Source: Asterella californica
Lineage: Eukaryota; Streptophyta; Marchantiopsida; Marchantiales; Aytoniaceae
Length of the DNA: 64,000 nt
NCBI GenBank assembly: GCA_036924285.1
Contig: JAYKYS010000004.1
Location: forward strand, 25,266,001 to 25,330,000
Reading direction: 5' to 3'
The translations under genes were made by a program, and so were the position numbers. The notes under the pieces are model-generated. The model ran no database searches. It saw nothing but the letters and a program-made list of their open reading frames with translations, and was not told the DNA's origin. This document shows, one piece after another, positions 23,601 to 34,041 of this stretch; positions within the stretch are counted from its first letter, which is position 1; each line of letters opens with the position of its first letter.

Positions 23601-23958
23601 TGCCAGCAAGCATAGAAAATCAGTTCCTCAGGTTTGACTTCTCCTTGGAACCAGTTGTTTCTTCCTGCTTTTGCATGGAATTACCACTTACTGCCCTGCC
23701 TTACTGGGTCATACTCTGCTTGCTGATTACTCGGTCATAGTGCAGATTTGCATCCGGTGGGCGCTGGATCAAGGGTGCAGCACACTCCCAAAAAGTGGCA
23801 ATGCGAGTCGCCAAAAAGAAAACTTCAGCGTCTTCGATTTCAGTCTGACCGAGGAAGACCATGCCATAATCTCAAGTATCCCACAGAGAAAGATATTCGG
23901 CCCGACGCACACCGGCACATACAAAGTGTTTACATTACTGTGGGATGACGAAGAATAA
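20637..23958 (+). CDS. aldo-keto reductase (NADPH-dependent; aldose / sugar-phosphate reductase type), 5 exons
   Basis: Exons read as 20637-20771, 21576-21757, 22070-22313, 23449-23631 and 23746-23958, all with GT-AG junctions and compatible phases, giving 318 aa, the normal family length. The start ATG is at 20637. The catalytic tetrad is complete: Asp52 and Tyr57 (GYRHLDAARLYG), Lys86 (VTTKVW) and His119 (LIHMPV). GVSNF and a cofactor-binding LPKSGNASRQKEN segment near the C-terminus point to NADPH use. The family reduces aldehydes or sugar phosphates in the cytosol; some plant members make sorbitol- or mannitol-type polyols or detoxify reactive carbonyls. The exact substrate cannot be told. 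Introns are 0.1-1.1 kb and hold no other genes. The gene appears intact. Confidence 0.93.
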
Positions 23959-26610
23959 GAGATTGATGGTGACTGAGCTGGAACTTATAAAGGTACCCGT
24001 AAAGTGCATCTCCACTAACTGGAGAGTACAGATTCCATGTATAAGTTAAAAAGGAGATGAAAGAATTTTCAAACCGGTTTCTCCCTGTCGACCAGATATC
24101 CTCTATGTTCCCTTTACCCTAAACTCAAAGCTTGCTTTGAGTGATTTGAGTAAAAGAGCATTCTAAGTTCAGAGCTCAGGAATGAAACAAAGTGCAATGG
24201 ATCTTGCCGCCGTGAAATTTCCTCGGAGTCATTCATTGCCAGGGCAGTCAAATAATCCATCAACCGAAACTCTGTTCACCTAGAGAGTACCAATTCAAGG
24301 GTCCCTTGTTCTATGAGTTCTTACACGAATCTTTAACTAGTGCTAAAACGAACATGGAGATACGAGCAGTTTTCCAAGGTACAACTATCGGATGACAATG
24401 TGAAGAGTGAAGAATAATCATCATCAGAGTATATTCAAGTCGCTGTTTCCGTGGTGTTTACTCTGGATCCTAGTCTTAGAATCTAGGTTTAGCTAAAACG
24501 AACTGACTCTTGATAGAAGGAGGAACTGTCAGTTGTCTACCCTATTGTCTCCTTGGGCATTGTGCGTTCAAGAAAGATCGCGTTAGTGAGTATGAGTTCG
24601 TACTTGACTCGCTCAGAAGGGCAAGCTTTTGTACCTTTGGACGTGATCAGGAGAAAACAAAACAAAACAAAATAATGGAAAGAACTAAGGAGCAAGGATA
24701 ATTGTCTTGAAAACTACCAGGAGTTGATTGGCAACCAAGTTTGGCTCAATCGTGGATGATCTGTGGATATCATGGACAACATTGTGCTCGGTGAATACAT
24801 ATCCTGCGCACGACAAGAAGAGGAACTACGTCTGATACTTCGGAACGAAGAATTCTAGAATTTACCTACACTGGAGGGAAAGCATGTTGACATCCGTCCT
24901 TCGTCCTGTCACTGTCCACCTAACTCCGTCCTTCAATCCGTGCACTAAGTCAACGCTGTTTACTGTGGGCAGTCGCCTGCAGTGCAATGAACACGAGCAC
25001 ATTGCCACCAGTGCCAATGTGCTCGTGTTCTTTCCTTCACCTAAAAAGTTGGTTGATTCTCCATCTAATCGTTGGCTCTCCAGCTGATCCATGAACTCCT
25101 TATCGGCAAAATGTCGCATTGAGTAGTCTTCCAATCTCGTTGTGACTTACTCATCTGGAAGTCCAGGTCAAGTATAATTATGTAACGAATAAGGATGCAA
25201 AATCTCGAGAACTAAATTTACGGACCTTCACAAGAAGAATCCATGTGAGCCAACAAAGGAGAAAGAAGGAGATTGGGCACTACTCATATGATCCGGATTA
25301 GTTATTACTTTTGCAACAAACAAGTGCTGTGTCGAGCGTGACGCGCACGAGAGAAGCTAGTAACCAAAACCTAAGTTATCGACGGACAAACAATGCAACC
25401 TAATGTCTCGTGACATCATCAATATTCAAGGTCTTTGAGTATATTATGTATATCTCTTGCTTGTTATCCTTATTCATAGTAGCGGTGGTCATTTTCGTAT
25501 GTAGAGCTGATAGTGTTTCAAGGTTTGGGCTTACCTCATACTCAAGACACATCCTTTTAATACAAAGATTGAAATAAACCTACAGACCCTCGTATGCAAT
25601 CCTATCTTATCAGCATTTTCACATTCATTCAAGTGGAGCAAGATGCATGTTCCCTAAAACTGCAACTTCTTTATACATCAGATCATAAGGACCATTTGTG
25701 ATTGATCAACGAGTGATCCTCGAGAACGTTGTATCTCTAGAAAAAACCATTCTATGCGACATTTAAACGATTTCAACTTGTACAGGAATCCGGTCTTGCA
25801 ATGCCCATATATACGTGGTACTGTTTGATTATTCGAGATAGTTGCATATACAAGAGAGATTTTGGATTACTTATCGGCTAATACAAGACTACAAGTACTT
25901 TATATATATCTTCTGACTGAGATCTGCTTTTCCTTCAATCTCATATCTTCGAAATATGGACCATTCGAGAAATATTGTTGAATATATTTCTTGATTCGTA
26001 CTTAGCACTAACTTGATCCTGTTCATACCAGAACTGATACTAAGTATTATCTTGCTTGCAATAAACGAAATGTGATACCTTAGTTTCAACATGTAATGAT
26101 TACAGTTCTATGCATATAAATTCTAGAGAAAGGGGTGGTCAGGTGCAAATCCTGGACGGTTTTTGGTATGCTCTGAGAGGCTACCCACCTACTGCCTGCG
26201 TGCAAAAGAAAGAAAGAAAACAAACAGCGGCAAGTTTGACGGCTGACATATACGGTAGCTGCCGAAGCGGGAAACCATCACAGATTGTTGTAGTATAGAG
26301 AATGTGGTCGACCGCACGTCCAAACTCGCCTCAGGAAAGGATCATGACTGGGCCGTCCAAGCGGAAGGACTCGACAGAGCCCTCGTGGCGACTTGAGAAA
26401 GGATGATATCCGACTGCAGGACAAATGAAATGAGCGAGCTTGAATTGTCGGGGTCGTGCGAGGGTGGAGTCGCTGGACACAAATTTCTCTGTCCGGACTC
26501 CTGAGCACTCGGCGCTACTTACGGCCAGAGTAGGAGAGGAGCGTACAACGATCGTTAAAGATGATGCCTACGCTGCACTAGCAACTGATGCTGGGTTGCC
26601 AAACAAATAA
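23959..26610. other. intergenic region
   Basis: No gene is recognised on either strand. The left end should include the 3' UTR of the aldo-keto reductase. A strong short hairpin sits at 24989-25030. The part around 25400-26100 is AT-rich. Confidence 0.5.
24989..25030. repeat. perfect 16-bp inverted repeat hairpin
   Basis: GAACACGAGCACATTG at 24989-25004 is exactly complementary to CAATGTGCTCGTGTTC at 25015-25030, with a 10-base loop. The stem is shorter than most plant miRNA precursors and no target is known. Confidence 0.85.
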
Positions 26611-26982
26611 ATGCAATCGTACGTCGATTCAAGAGGAAACATTCCACACAGAAGCTCACCGCGAGTTGATAACTCTCGTGCTCATGTAAGATTATACACT
26701 TCGAATCTGTGGTACTGTCTAGTCAAAAATCAATTTATTGCCACACCTGATGAGATTGGACCGGAACCATGCGAACACAAGCAAGCACGGGCATTACCCT
26801 CCAGCGAAAGCACAAGAAGTTTCAGCAACATCTCTTTCAGTAACATACACACAGGCAAAATGTCCTTAACATTTGAAGAGACGTGCCTTTATGATGGAGA
26901 ATCATTGAAGGTATCGGAAAACGAAGCAGAAGAGGGACAAGCTTTGACTCTGCCTCATGCAAACGACGAGTCTGCAAGATAA
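26611..26982 (+). CDS. hypothetical ORF, 123 aa
   Basis: An ATG-led frame of 123 codons ends with TAA. The product is hydrophilic, Ser-rich in the middle and acidic near the end. No domain, signal peptide or relative is recognised, and no promoter or intron supports it. It may be a chance frame. Confidence 0.2.
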   Translation: MQSYVDSRGNIPHRSSPRVDNSRAHVRLYTSNLWYCLVKNQFIATPDEIGPEPCEHKQARALPSSESTRSFSNISFSNIHTGKMSLTFEETCLYDGESLKVSENEAEEGQALTLPHANDESAR

Positions 26983-27546
26983 TGATGGCTACTAAAAGCG
27001 TGAAGAATCAACGCTGGGATGGAGAATGAGAGACGAGAGGACGCGCAAGAATAGTTATTCCTACTGATAGGCAAGTCGTCCAGACTCCAGACGCGCCAAC
27101 AATCATTCATTCACCCAAACCTCATCCATTCCAGGACATTATCAGACGATAAATTCCATCCTATTCGAGGGCTCTGCGTACCTGTTCCGTTAGGTGGCGG
27201 AGAAGAGGACGTTTTGTAGCAGAAGGATAGAAAGGAGAGCGAGGCCTTCCATCACTCTACGGATGGTTCAGGATACTGAAGTGAAATAAAGAAGGGCGCC
27301 TGGCGCGCCTGCCTGGAGAACGCGGCGACGTGAGCTGAAAGACGCGCAAACAATAATGAAGTATCTTCCCCGTCCCGTTTGGCTCCCGTCGTGAGGATCA
27401 CCCTATTTCTCACCTCTCTACGACAGTGAACCACGCAAAGAGGAGGGAAGGGACCGAGGACCACAACGTCGTACGCGCTGCAGACCTTGAAGTATGTACT
27501 AGGCGTCTGTTTGTTATTGACAAGTGAACACACGTAGCGGATGATG

Positions 27547-27594
27547 AGGCTTGATGGGGTCTTCCCATCAGTTTGCTATTTATTGCGTCGCGGT
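27547..27594 (+). repeat. 48-bp dispersed repeat, copy 2
   Basis: Matches the minus strand of 6045-6092 (shared GGCTTGATGGGGTCTT). No larger element could be drawn around either copy. Confidence 0.5.
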
Positions 27595-27714
27595 TCCGTC
27601 ATAAGATGATGAGGTGGGTATGGGTATCGTAACATGCATGTATGCAAATTCCCATGTATGTGGACAGTCGGAGGAGGAAGGGCCAGGGATGGGATGCTTA
27701 CATTCCATTCCACT

Positions 27715-27741
27715 CCACATGTCATACGGGATGACATGTGG
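27715..27741. repeat. perfect 11-bp inverted repeat
   Basis: CCACATGTCAT and ATGACATGTGG flank a 5-base loop. It lies about 1.7 kb upstream of the SMI1-like gene. Each arm contains CACATG/CATGTG, an E-box-like core, so protein binding is possible but not shown. Confidence 0.7.
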
Positions 27742-29459
27742 ACGTGCAGCGCTTGACGTCCGCCTGTCACCCGAAGGCTGAAGTTCTGTGTGAGAGCCAG
27801 TAGACTTCCAATAGGAAAACTACAGTACACTGCAGTAGTGCACAGTGCTGCTGGTCTTCCAACGTCCAGAAGGATGGGACAGGGGCACCACAGGAGCCCT
27901 GGATTGGACCGGACTGCTAAAGCCATGAACGGACTGGTTCGGTCACTGGAGCCATGAAAGCAGAGGAAACCGGACGAAAGCTTTTACTCTTCCTTCTTCA
28001 TCACTTTCCCTTTCTCCTCCCTCTTCTTTCAGGGTTTGAGCTTGTAGCTGTTGTCTCAGTGTTAGATGTTGTGGTTGTCGGGATTCACAACACTGCGCAC
28101 TGCTCGGAGAGGCTGTAACCCCCTCCTTTTTCACCTCACTGCACACGCTGCTGCGCTGCAAGGGAGTAGCAGGCTCCTCCCGTCACTCGCTCTCTCTCGT
28201 ACTAGGTTTTAGTAGGTAGGTAGGGGAAGATTAGATAGTTTGTAGGGGAAGCCGAAAGTCTTCTCATCATCAAGCTAGATGGAGAGAGAGAGAGATGTAA
28301 CACAGACTTGTGATTCCCTGGAAGCTTTTCTGCAAGAGTGAGCGGAGTCATACGGAGTACATTGAGCACTGGCGGACCGGATGGGGGCCTGGGGACCGCA
28401 GCTGTGACTTAACTTTGCTTTCTAGGCAAGGAGGGACTTCACTTGAATTGAATGGGAAGAAGTAGCGGCAGTAAGCGCCAGCCAGGAGGGAAGGAAGCAG
28501 AGGAGAGAGAAGAAAGACGGTTGAGGTAGTCCGTGTGTGTCGCTTTCAGGTTCCCGTTGGATCCATTATCCAGTCCCTGGCAGGGTGGTCTGGACTCTGT
28601 ACTCCGTCGGTTTTCTTCTCACGTGTGTCATTGGTTCGAATTAAATTTTTGTCCTGCGCCACTTTCTTCTCGCAGCCCACGCTTCTCTTGCGAGCCGAGC
28701 CGAGCCGACTTGACCTGGAGGACGTTAGGTGCTCCCACGGTAACAATCCGGTGTCTCTTCATGCTATGAGTGATCTAAACGGTCCCTTTGAGTGATCGTG
28801 GTGACAGTCTGATCCCTTCTACGCTCAAGTGCATTTCTTCTGTGGCTCGACGACTCCTGTCATTGCGTTTTGAAACTCGCGATGCTGCTGTTCTTTGGTT
28901 AACAGAGTGCGTGTGCGGCACAGTCGAGTAACTCTTTCCTGTTACGAGAGGCGGAATGGCAGAAGTTTTCATTTTGAGTGGAGCATTGTAACGTAAACAC
29001 TGTTTTGGGAAATTGACGAATTGGATATCTCGCTATTTCTATGCGTGCAACCTGATTGGGTTGCTCTAGCTCGCGCGTACGTGGATACCTGTTCATGGGA
29101 ATAAGGCTTCAGATTAATTGCGTTTGTATCTGATGCAGCGTCTAAACAGACGATGGTCTCCCCAGACAGAGGTCGATTTCCCGTGCTTCCGGGTTTTAGA
29201 TCTTCTAGCGCCAGGGGATTGTTGCAAGGTGCGATAAGGGTTGAATTGGATTCTTGGTTATGAGAGGAGTTTGTGAGACAACCAAGTTTTTTCTAGTAGG
29301 ATAGGTACTGGAAGACGAGGCCGTAGTTGGTAGCGCCAAAGACATTGGTCAACTTTCTGACCAGAGTGAGTTTAGTACAGAAGAGCTTCTTTGACAGTTG
29401 ATGAGCATGACGTGAGGCCGGTTGTTCGATTCATATACAGTGATCAAAGGGTATTAGAG
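27742..29459 (+). promoter_or_regulatory. upstream region and probable long 5' leader of the SMI1-like gene
   Basis: No coding gene is recognised. GA-rich tracts (around 28280-28296 and 28480-28520) and pyrimidine-rich stretches are typical of plant promoters and leaders. Several short ATG-led frames occur, including a 4-residue uORF at 29401-29415 ending 44 bases before the main start. The transcription start cannot be fixed. Confidence 0.35.
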
Positions 29460-31118
29460 ATGGTGGACGTCGAACATCGGGTATCTTCTCATGCGCAGTA
29501 CGCAGGCCTAAAGCGCCTTTCACAGCGAGCTCATGCCGGCACTGCACCCACAAACAGTGGGGGCCGCCGCGTTTACTTCTCGTTTTCTGCATACGCTCGC
29601 ACTGTGATTGATCACCTTAGAAATTGCTGCGTATCGATCGAGAAAGGCCTATCAGATGAGGAATTTGCACGAGTGGAAGCTGCTTACTGCTTCACGTTCC
29701 CGCCTGATTTGAGGGCTATCTTGGCCGAGGGTTTGCCGGTAGGAGAAGGGTTTCCAAATTGGCGTCATGGCATCTCTCACGAGCTTCAGATGAGATTTGA
29801 TCTGCCTATAGCGGGGCTTCTTTATGAGGTAGCGAGAGGAAATGTCTGGTGGAAACAATGGGGTCCTCGGCCTGTAGATACGGAGCAAGCCGTCCGACTT
29901 GCCCTAATTGCTCTGAGGAAAGTTTCTACGATGGTACCCGTTTACAGCCACTGCTACATCCCGGCTTCTCCGAACATCGCCGGGAACCCTGTCCTTTTCG
30001 TGTACAGGAAGGACGTCTTCATTTGTGGAATCGACATTGCGGATTTCTTTCATCGGGAGCTGTTTGTTCCCCATGGCTACGAGGCTCCGAGGAATTTGCC
30101 GGACCTCAATGACTGGGTGGACGATGGGAGCAGCAGAGTAGCGAGAATGGGTAGCGGACGGGATTTGTTCAAGGACCGTGGGAGAGTAGTTTCTGGGAAG
30201 GAAAACTTTCTCGTATCGAGCAGAGTTTGTGAAGACGAGACGCACGAACTGCACTATGAAAATGGTCCTGCTTGGCGTGGTTTGGATACCGTACCGATTA
30301 ACAGCGAAGACACAGAGAAAAAGTGGGAGGTCCTGGAAAACAATTACGAATCGTGGGGGCGTAGTTTGGACTCACTAGTTGGCAAGCATTCAGACGTTCT
30401 GTTCAAGAGCTTGGACAATTTCGGCAGGCGGCCGAATTCGAAAGCTGTTGAGTGTCATCTCAGAAACGGCAACCTTTCTAGATCAACAACGGGGATGGCT
30501 AAGAACCTTTCCCAGGATTGTGTGTCTAGATTCAGTTTCTTTGAAGAGTGGCCCATTTCAGCAGACACCCTCACACATTTCTCCATGAATGCGCCGACCT
30601 GGGCAGCCAAAGCTCGGCGTATCGAATTTTGGAGCGAACTCACGGAGAAACGGAACTCGTCGAATGTCCTGGCATCCGAGAACTTGTTCTCGGCACACAA
30701 GGTCGATGTTGATCTGGCAAACTTTACACCAAGGTGTGGAGAGGATCAGGCTTTGACAGAATACAGAAACACCCATCTGCCAAAATGGCTTGTAAACTAC
30801 TTGGAAGATATAACGATTCGTCTCCGGAGAGGGGGTTGGAAAGAAGTCGATATTGATGAGATGATGGACCCGCGTCCTCCAGCCAAGAAGATTCATGAGA
30901 GCTCTGTAGACAAGCAGTCCGCGCTGGAAGCCTTAACAAGGCAGGCAGAAATTTTACAAGCTACCCTGAGAGCAGCAGGTTGGAGTATGCGAGATGTTGC
31001 GGAGGTGCTGACTGCGGACCTCAGAGTCGGAGACTTCCACAAACGATCAACTTCGAACTTGTCGCCGGAGCTCGCAACACGTATAAGCACATTTGCAGAG
31101 TATGTTGTAAATGTCTAA
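29460..31118 (+). CDS. plant SMI1/KNR4-like domain protein, single exon, 552 aa
   Basis: The first in-frame ATG (29460) gives MVDVEHR, matching as I remember it the conserved MVDVDRR start of a plant-specific family; the open frame extends 23 codons further upstream without an ATG. Residues about 62-215 form the SMI1/KNR4-like module: a helix with LSDEEFARVEAAY, FTFPPDLRAILAEGLPVGEGFPNW, then PVYSHCYIPASPNIAGNPVLFV and the GIDIADFF segment. The C-terminal half has a conserved amphipathic part (LPKWLVNYLEDITIRLRRGGW) and a final region resembling paired helices (residues about 490-552). SMI1/KNR4 in yeast coordinates cell-wall synthesis signalling; the function of the plant group is not known to me. 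No signal peptide or membrane segment is seen. The frame is intact and long, so it is very probably a real gene. Confidence 0.9.
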   Translation: MVDVEHRVSSHAQYAGLKRLSQRAHAGTAPTNSGGRRVYFSFSAYARTVIDHLRNCCVSIEKGLSDEEFARVEAAYCFTFPPDLRAILAEGLPVGEGFPNWRHGISHELQMRFDLPIAGLLYEVARGNVWWKQWGPRPVDTEQAVRLALIALRKVSTMVPVYSHCYIPASPNIAGNPVLFVYRKDVFICGIDIADFFHRELFVPHGYEAPRNLPDLNDWVDDGSSRVARMGSGRDLFKDRGRVVSGKENFLVSSRVCEDETHELHYENGPAWRGLDTVPINSEDTEKKWEVLENNYESWGRSLDSLVGKHSDVLFKSLDNFGRRPNSKAVECHLRNGNLSRSTTGMAKNLSQDCVSRFSFFEEWPISADTLTHFSMNAPTWAAKARRIEFWSELTEKRNSSNVLASENLFSAHKVDVDLANFTPRCGEDQALTEYRNTHLPKWLVNYLEDITIRLRRGGWKEVDIDEMMDPRPPAKKIHESSVDKQSALEALTRQAEILQATLRAAGWSMRDVAEVLTADLRVGDFHKRSTSNLSPELATRISTFAEYVVNV

Positions 31119-33360
31119 TCGAGCGTCATTTGTCCTTACGACTACAATTAGGATCGATACTATGAGCAGTAGATAGGTTTCACAGAGATTGTCAAGCACC
31201 TGCAACAATCTGGGCAAGCACTCGCCCACTGTCTATATTGTTAGATTGTCAAATTGCAACAAGCAATAGGTAAATCGGGGCAGGCGTTGCCAGTTAGGAG
31301 CTATTCTTTAAGAGTAAAGGTTAAAATTGAAAGCTTGAAGAAGAGATGTACATTGAAGTTTTATGCTTTCAAGTGCTTTACTTACCCTCGAGACTTCATT
31401 TAAGAACCTTTGTTCCAGCAACGGTCATTGTTCTCTTTGCGGGAGCTCTGACCTGGATGTGTTTCATGGTCGATCATTGCTGCATCAGCCGCACGTCATT
31501 ATGCATGCCATGGTTTATTTCCACATCCAGAAATACCTCGAGTCAAACTCAATCAGGCATATGGTTCTTACGACACTAATGACGGTTTGTATTGCAGCGT
31601 AAACCCTTCGATAGATCTTCAGACGATATCTAAAACTTTTCACTGCTTACACTATCAGGTCCCCTGAGCGACAGCTTTCTTGCTAGTCATGGATATTGTG
31701 GAAAGAGATTAACTTCCTAACCTCGACGTCCTCCAGTCTACCCAATCACAGAGTCGATTCTGTCTGTGAAGTGCCATGGTTTAAACTTTCAAACCTGCAC
31801 TTCGCTAGGTGAGTCTCCATTGGAGCTGAAATAATTTACCTTGGTAGTTGTGCTCGGGTTCTTTAGTACATGTACTGTAGGTCTGGACAGAACTCATGTT
31901 ACTAATATCCTGTCACTTCAATAGCTTCTAAACTATTCACACTCCAGTCTGAACGACTTCGTGCATGGTATAACATGCATTTCATCGATAGTCGAACTGA
32001 TGGGCAAGATTGTATCGTACAAGCACGGAATAAGTGCACACGAAGAGGATCCTGTGTCGACTAAAGACGTACAGGTACACTAGAGGGTGTCAATGTTAAG
32101 GGGAAATATTCCCCGACCTGTGAAAGGGAAAGGAACGGAACTTTCTAAAGGCCAACTTTCTACTGAACCGCGGTTAATTTTGGGTCGTCCTTCTGAAATG
32201 GAAGTACATTCATTATTTTTCACCTCTTTCATCTGGGATCATTTCTCTGATTTACGTCTGTCATCTAACATCATTACTCTGACATCGTACATCATTACTC
32301 TGACAGAGTAGAATTCTACACAAAAAGGCGAAACAGATTTTTACACAAAACTAAACGGGAAAAATGATTGAGTACTCAATAAGAATGCGCTCGCGACGTT
32401 TTTCTACGGACACCTCTGGAAGTGAATGCAGAAAACACCCGCCAAGGTACAGCCGAAGTGGTAACTCCTTCTCGCGGGCCCAAAATCATTCGGAAAGATT
32501 TCAACATTGGCACCCCGTACTACCCAGGTCTATAAGTTTCACCCGAGCCCGTCTCGAGTTAAATATGGCACGATCTTTGTTTCTTCACATGTACTTTCAT
32601 GGCTCTTCTCCGAGGCTAAGAAACATCGACACGATAGGTGGATTCCTGGTTTCCATTCGGTTTGTGCTATAGTAGAGTACCGTAAAAGTGAAAGGTCAAG
32701 TCGGTCAATATTGAGCTACTGTATGCGCCCGAAACAGAGAAAGAAATTAAAACTGGGTTAGGAGAACAAGGCTCTTGAAAACTTGAAGAACAGCATGATT
32801 ACTGACAGCGACAAATACCTAAAAAAGCGGTACGGTAGGCTCCCAGGTTACTTATATGGAGAGAAGATTGAAGACTCCAAGAGTCTGAAGTTTGAGGTGG
32901 CATAATGATTAGAATCATTCTGATAGATAACTGTCTTGTTGCGTGATATTTTCCGTCGTTATAACCGTAGTTCTAGGTTCTAGGGTACTTCGCTGTAAGC
33001 AGGATCAACATCGAGACTGATCGGGTCGGTTCTTGAGCGCGCATGCGCACATGTTCCCTGAAATTGTCCCTGACAATAAACTAAGGGCGCACATACGCTA
33101 ACTCGAGAGTTAACGGTAGAATCAATGTACACGTTATATTTATAAAGTCTCGAAAACGTAAATTTCCCCACCGCTTGACGTTAAGAGAGGAAGGATTCAT
33201 GATGTCTAGAAAGTTTTCGTACCGTGATGACAAAATTATCTCTATTTTAAATCGACAACAAGCAAATGAATTGAAACTTTTCAACGTATATCCGAATAAT
33301 GTAACTTTATAGAAAACTCTAATATAAAGTATTAGGTTCAGTCCCAGCTTTTTAGCACTA
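31119..33360. other. intergenic region downstream of the SMI1-like gene
   Basis: No gene is recognised. It includes the probable 3' UTR of the SMI1-like gene and a 21-bp tandem duplication at 32269-32310. Confidence 0.5.
32269..32310. repeat. 21-bp tandem duplication
   Basis: The unit CATCATTACTCTGACA plus five bases occurs twice in direct succession (32269-32289 and 32290-32310). Confidence 0.75.
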
Positions 33361-33382
33361 ACATAGAGTCTACTTAGGGTAT

Positions 33383-33566
33383 ACGGTGGGACATCTTTGT
33401 GTCTTTTAACGCTATAATAGCGTTAAGAAACCGTTAGATATCCCACCGGAGACGATAACTCGCTTTTATTTTAGTGCCAAACATGTGAGACTTACCTTTA
33501 AACTCTAAATTAGAGTTTTCATTAGCGTTGCAGTACAGAATATACTGAGAAATTACTCAGTATAGC
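33383..33566. repeat. cluster of nested palindromes (foldback element)
   Basis: Within 180 bases there are an outer imperfect inverted repeat (GGTGGGACATCT to AGATATCCCACC), an inner TTAACGCTAT/ATAGCGTTAA pair, and TATACTGAG/CTCAGTATA. The pattern suggests a decayed foldback transposon or MITE. No clear target duplication was found. Confidence 0.5.
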
Positions 33567-33962
33567 CGTTGTGCAGTCTGTCCTGAAACCTTTTGAGGTT
33601 AGTTTTTTTATTTGAAATACAGTATTATGCTTGTGTATTAGTTTCAGTGCTTGCTGAGTTGAAAATAGAGATAAATTTTCTATGGTGATAAATTTTCATA
33701 TGATCCTTTTCTTGGTTAGCGTAAGTGCGGTGGGGAATTTTATGTTTCCAGATCTCTTATGGTATAGCGTTAACACTAAATACGTTAACTCTCCAGTTAG
33801 CGCCTTTGCGGTGGAGATGCCCTAATTACGACTGCGCCCCAGCGGTGAATGCTAAGGCTTGGCTATTTGTTCAGGTATTTTCCACTATCCTGGGAGAAGC
33901 ACAAGATTGTCAAGCCATTCCTCTAACAAAGCCGATGGGGTTCCAAACGGAGCTCTATGATG

Positions 33963-34041
33963 ATCTCTATGGACAAAAGTCATGGCGACATCCTATGTGT
34001 GTATCTCTATCGACAAAAAGTCATGGCGACAAACTATGTGT
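33963..34041. repeat. ~40-bp tandem duplication
   Basis: Two diverged copies share the core AAAGTCATGGCGACA (33963-34000 and 34003-34041). Confidence 0.6.

Noticed and set aside
26120..26170. tRNA-like T-arm near GTGCAAATCCTGG
   Set aside because: No acceptor stem or anticodon arm could be built around it.
33361..33830. A single MITE spanning GGGTATACGG to GGAGATGCCC
   Set aside because: The ends are only weakly complementary and the flanks (TTA and TAA) are not direct repeats, so only the palindrome cluster was annotated.
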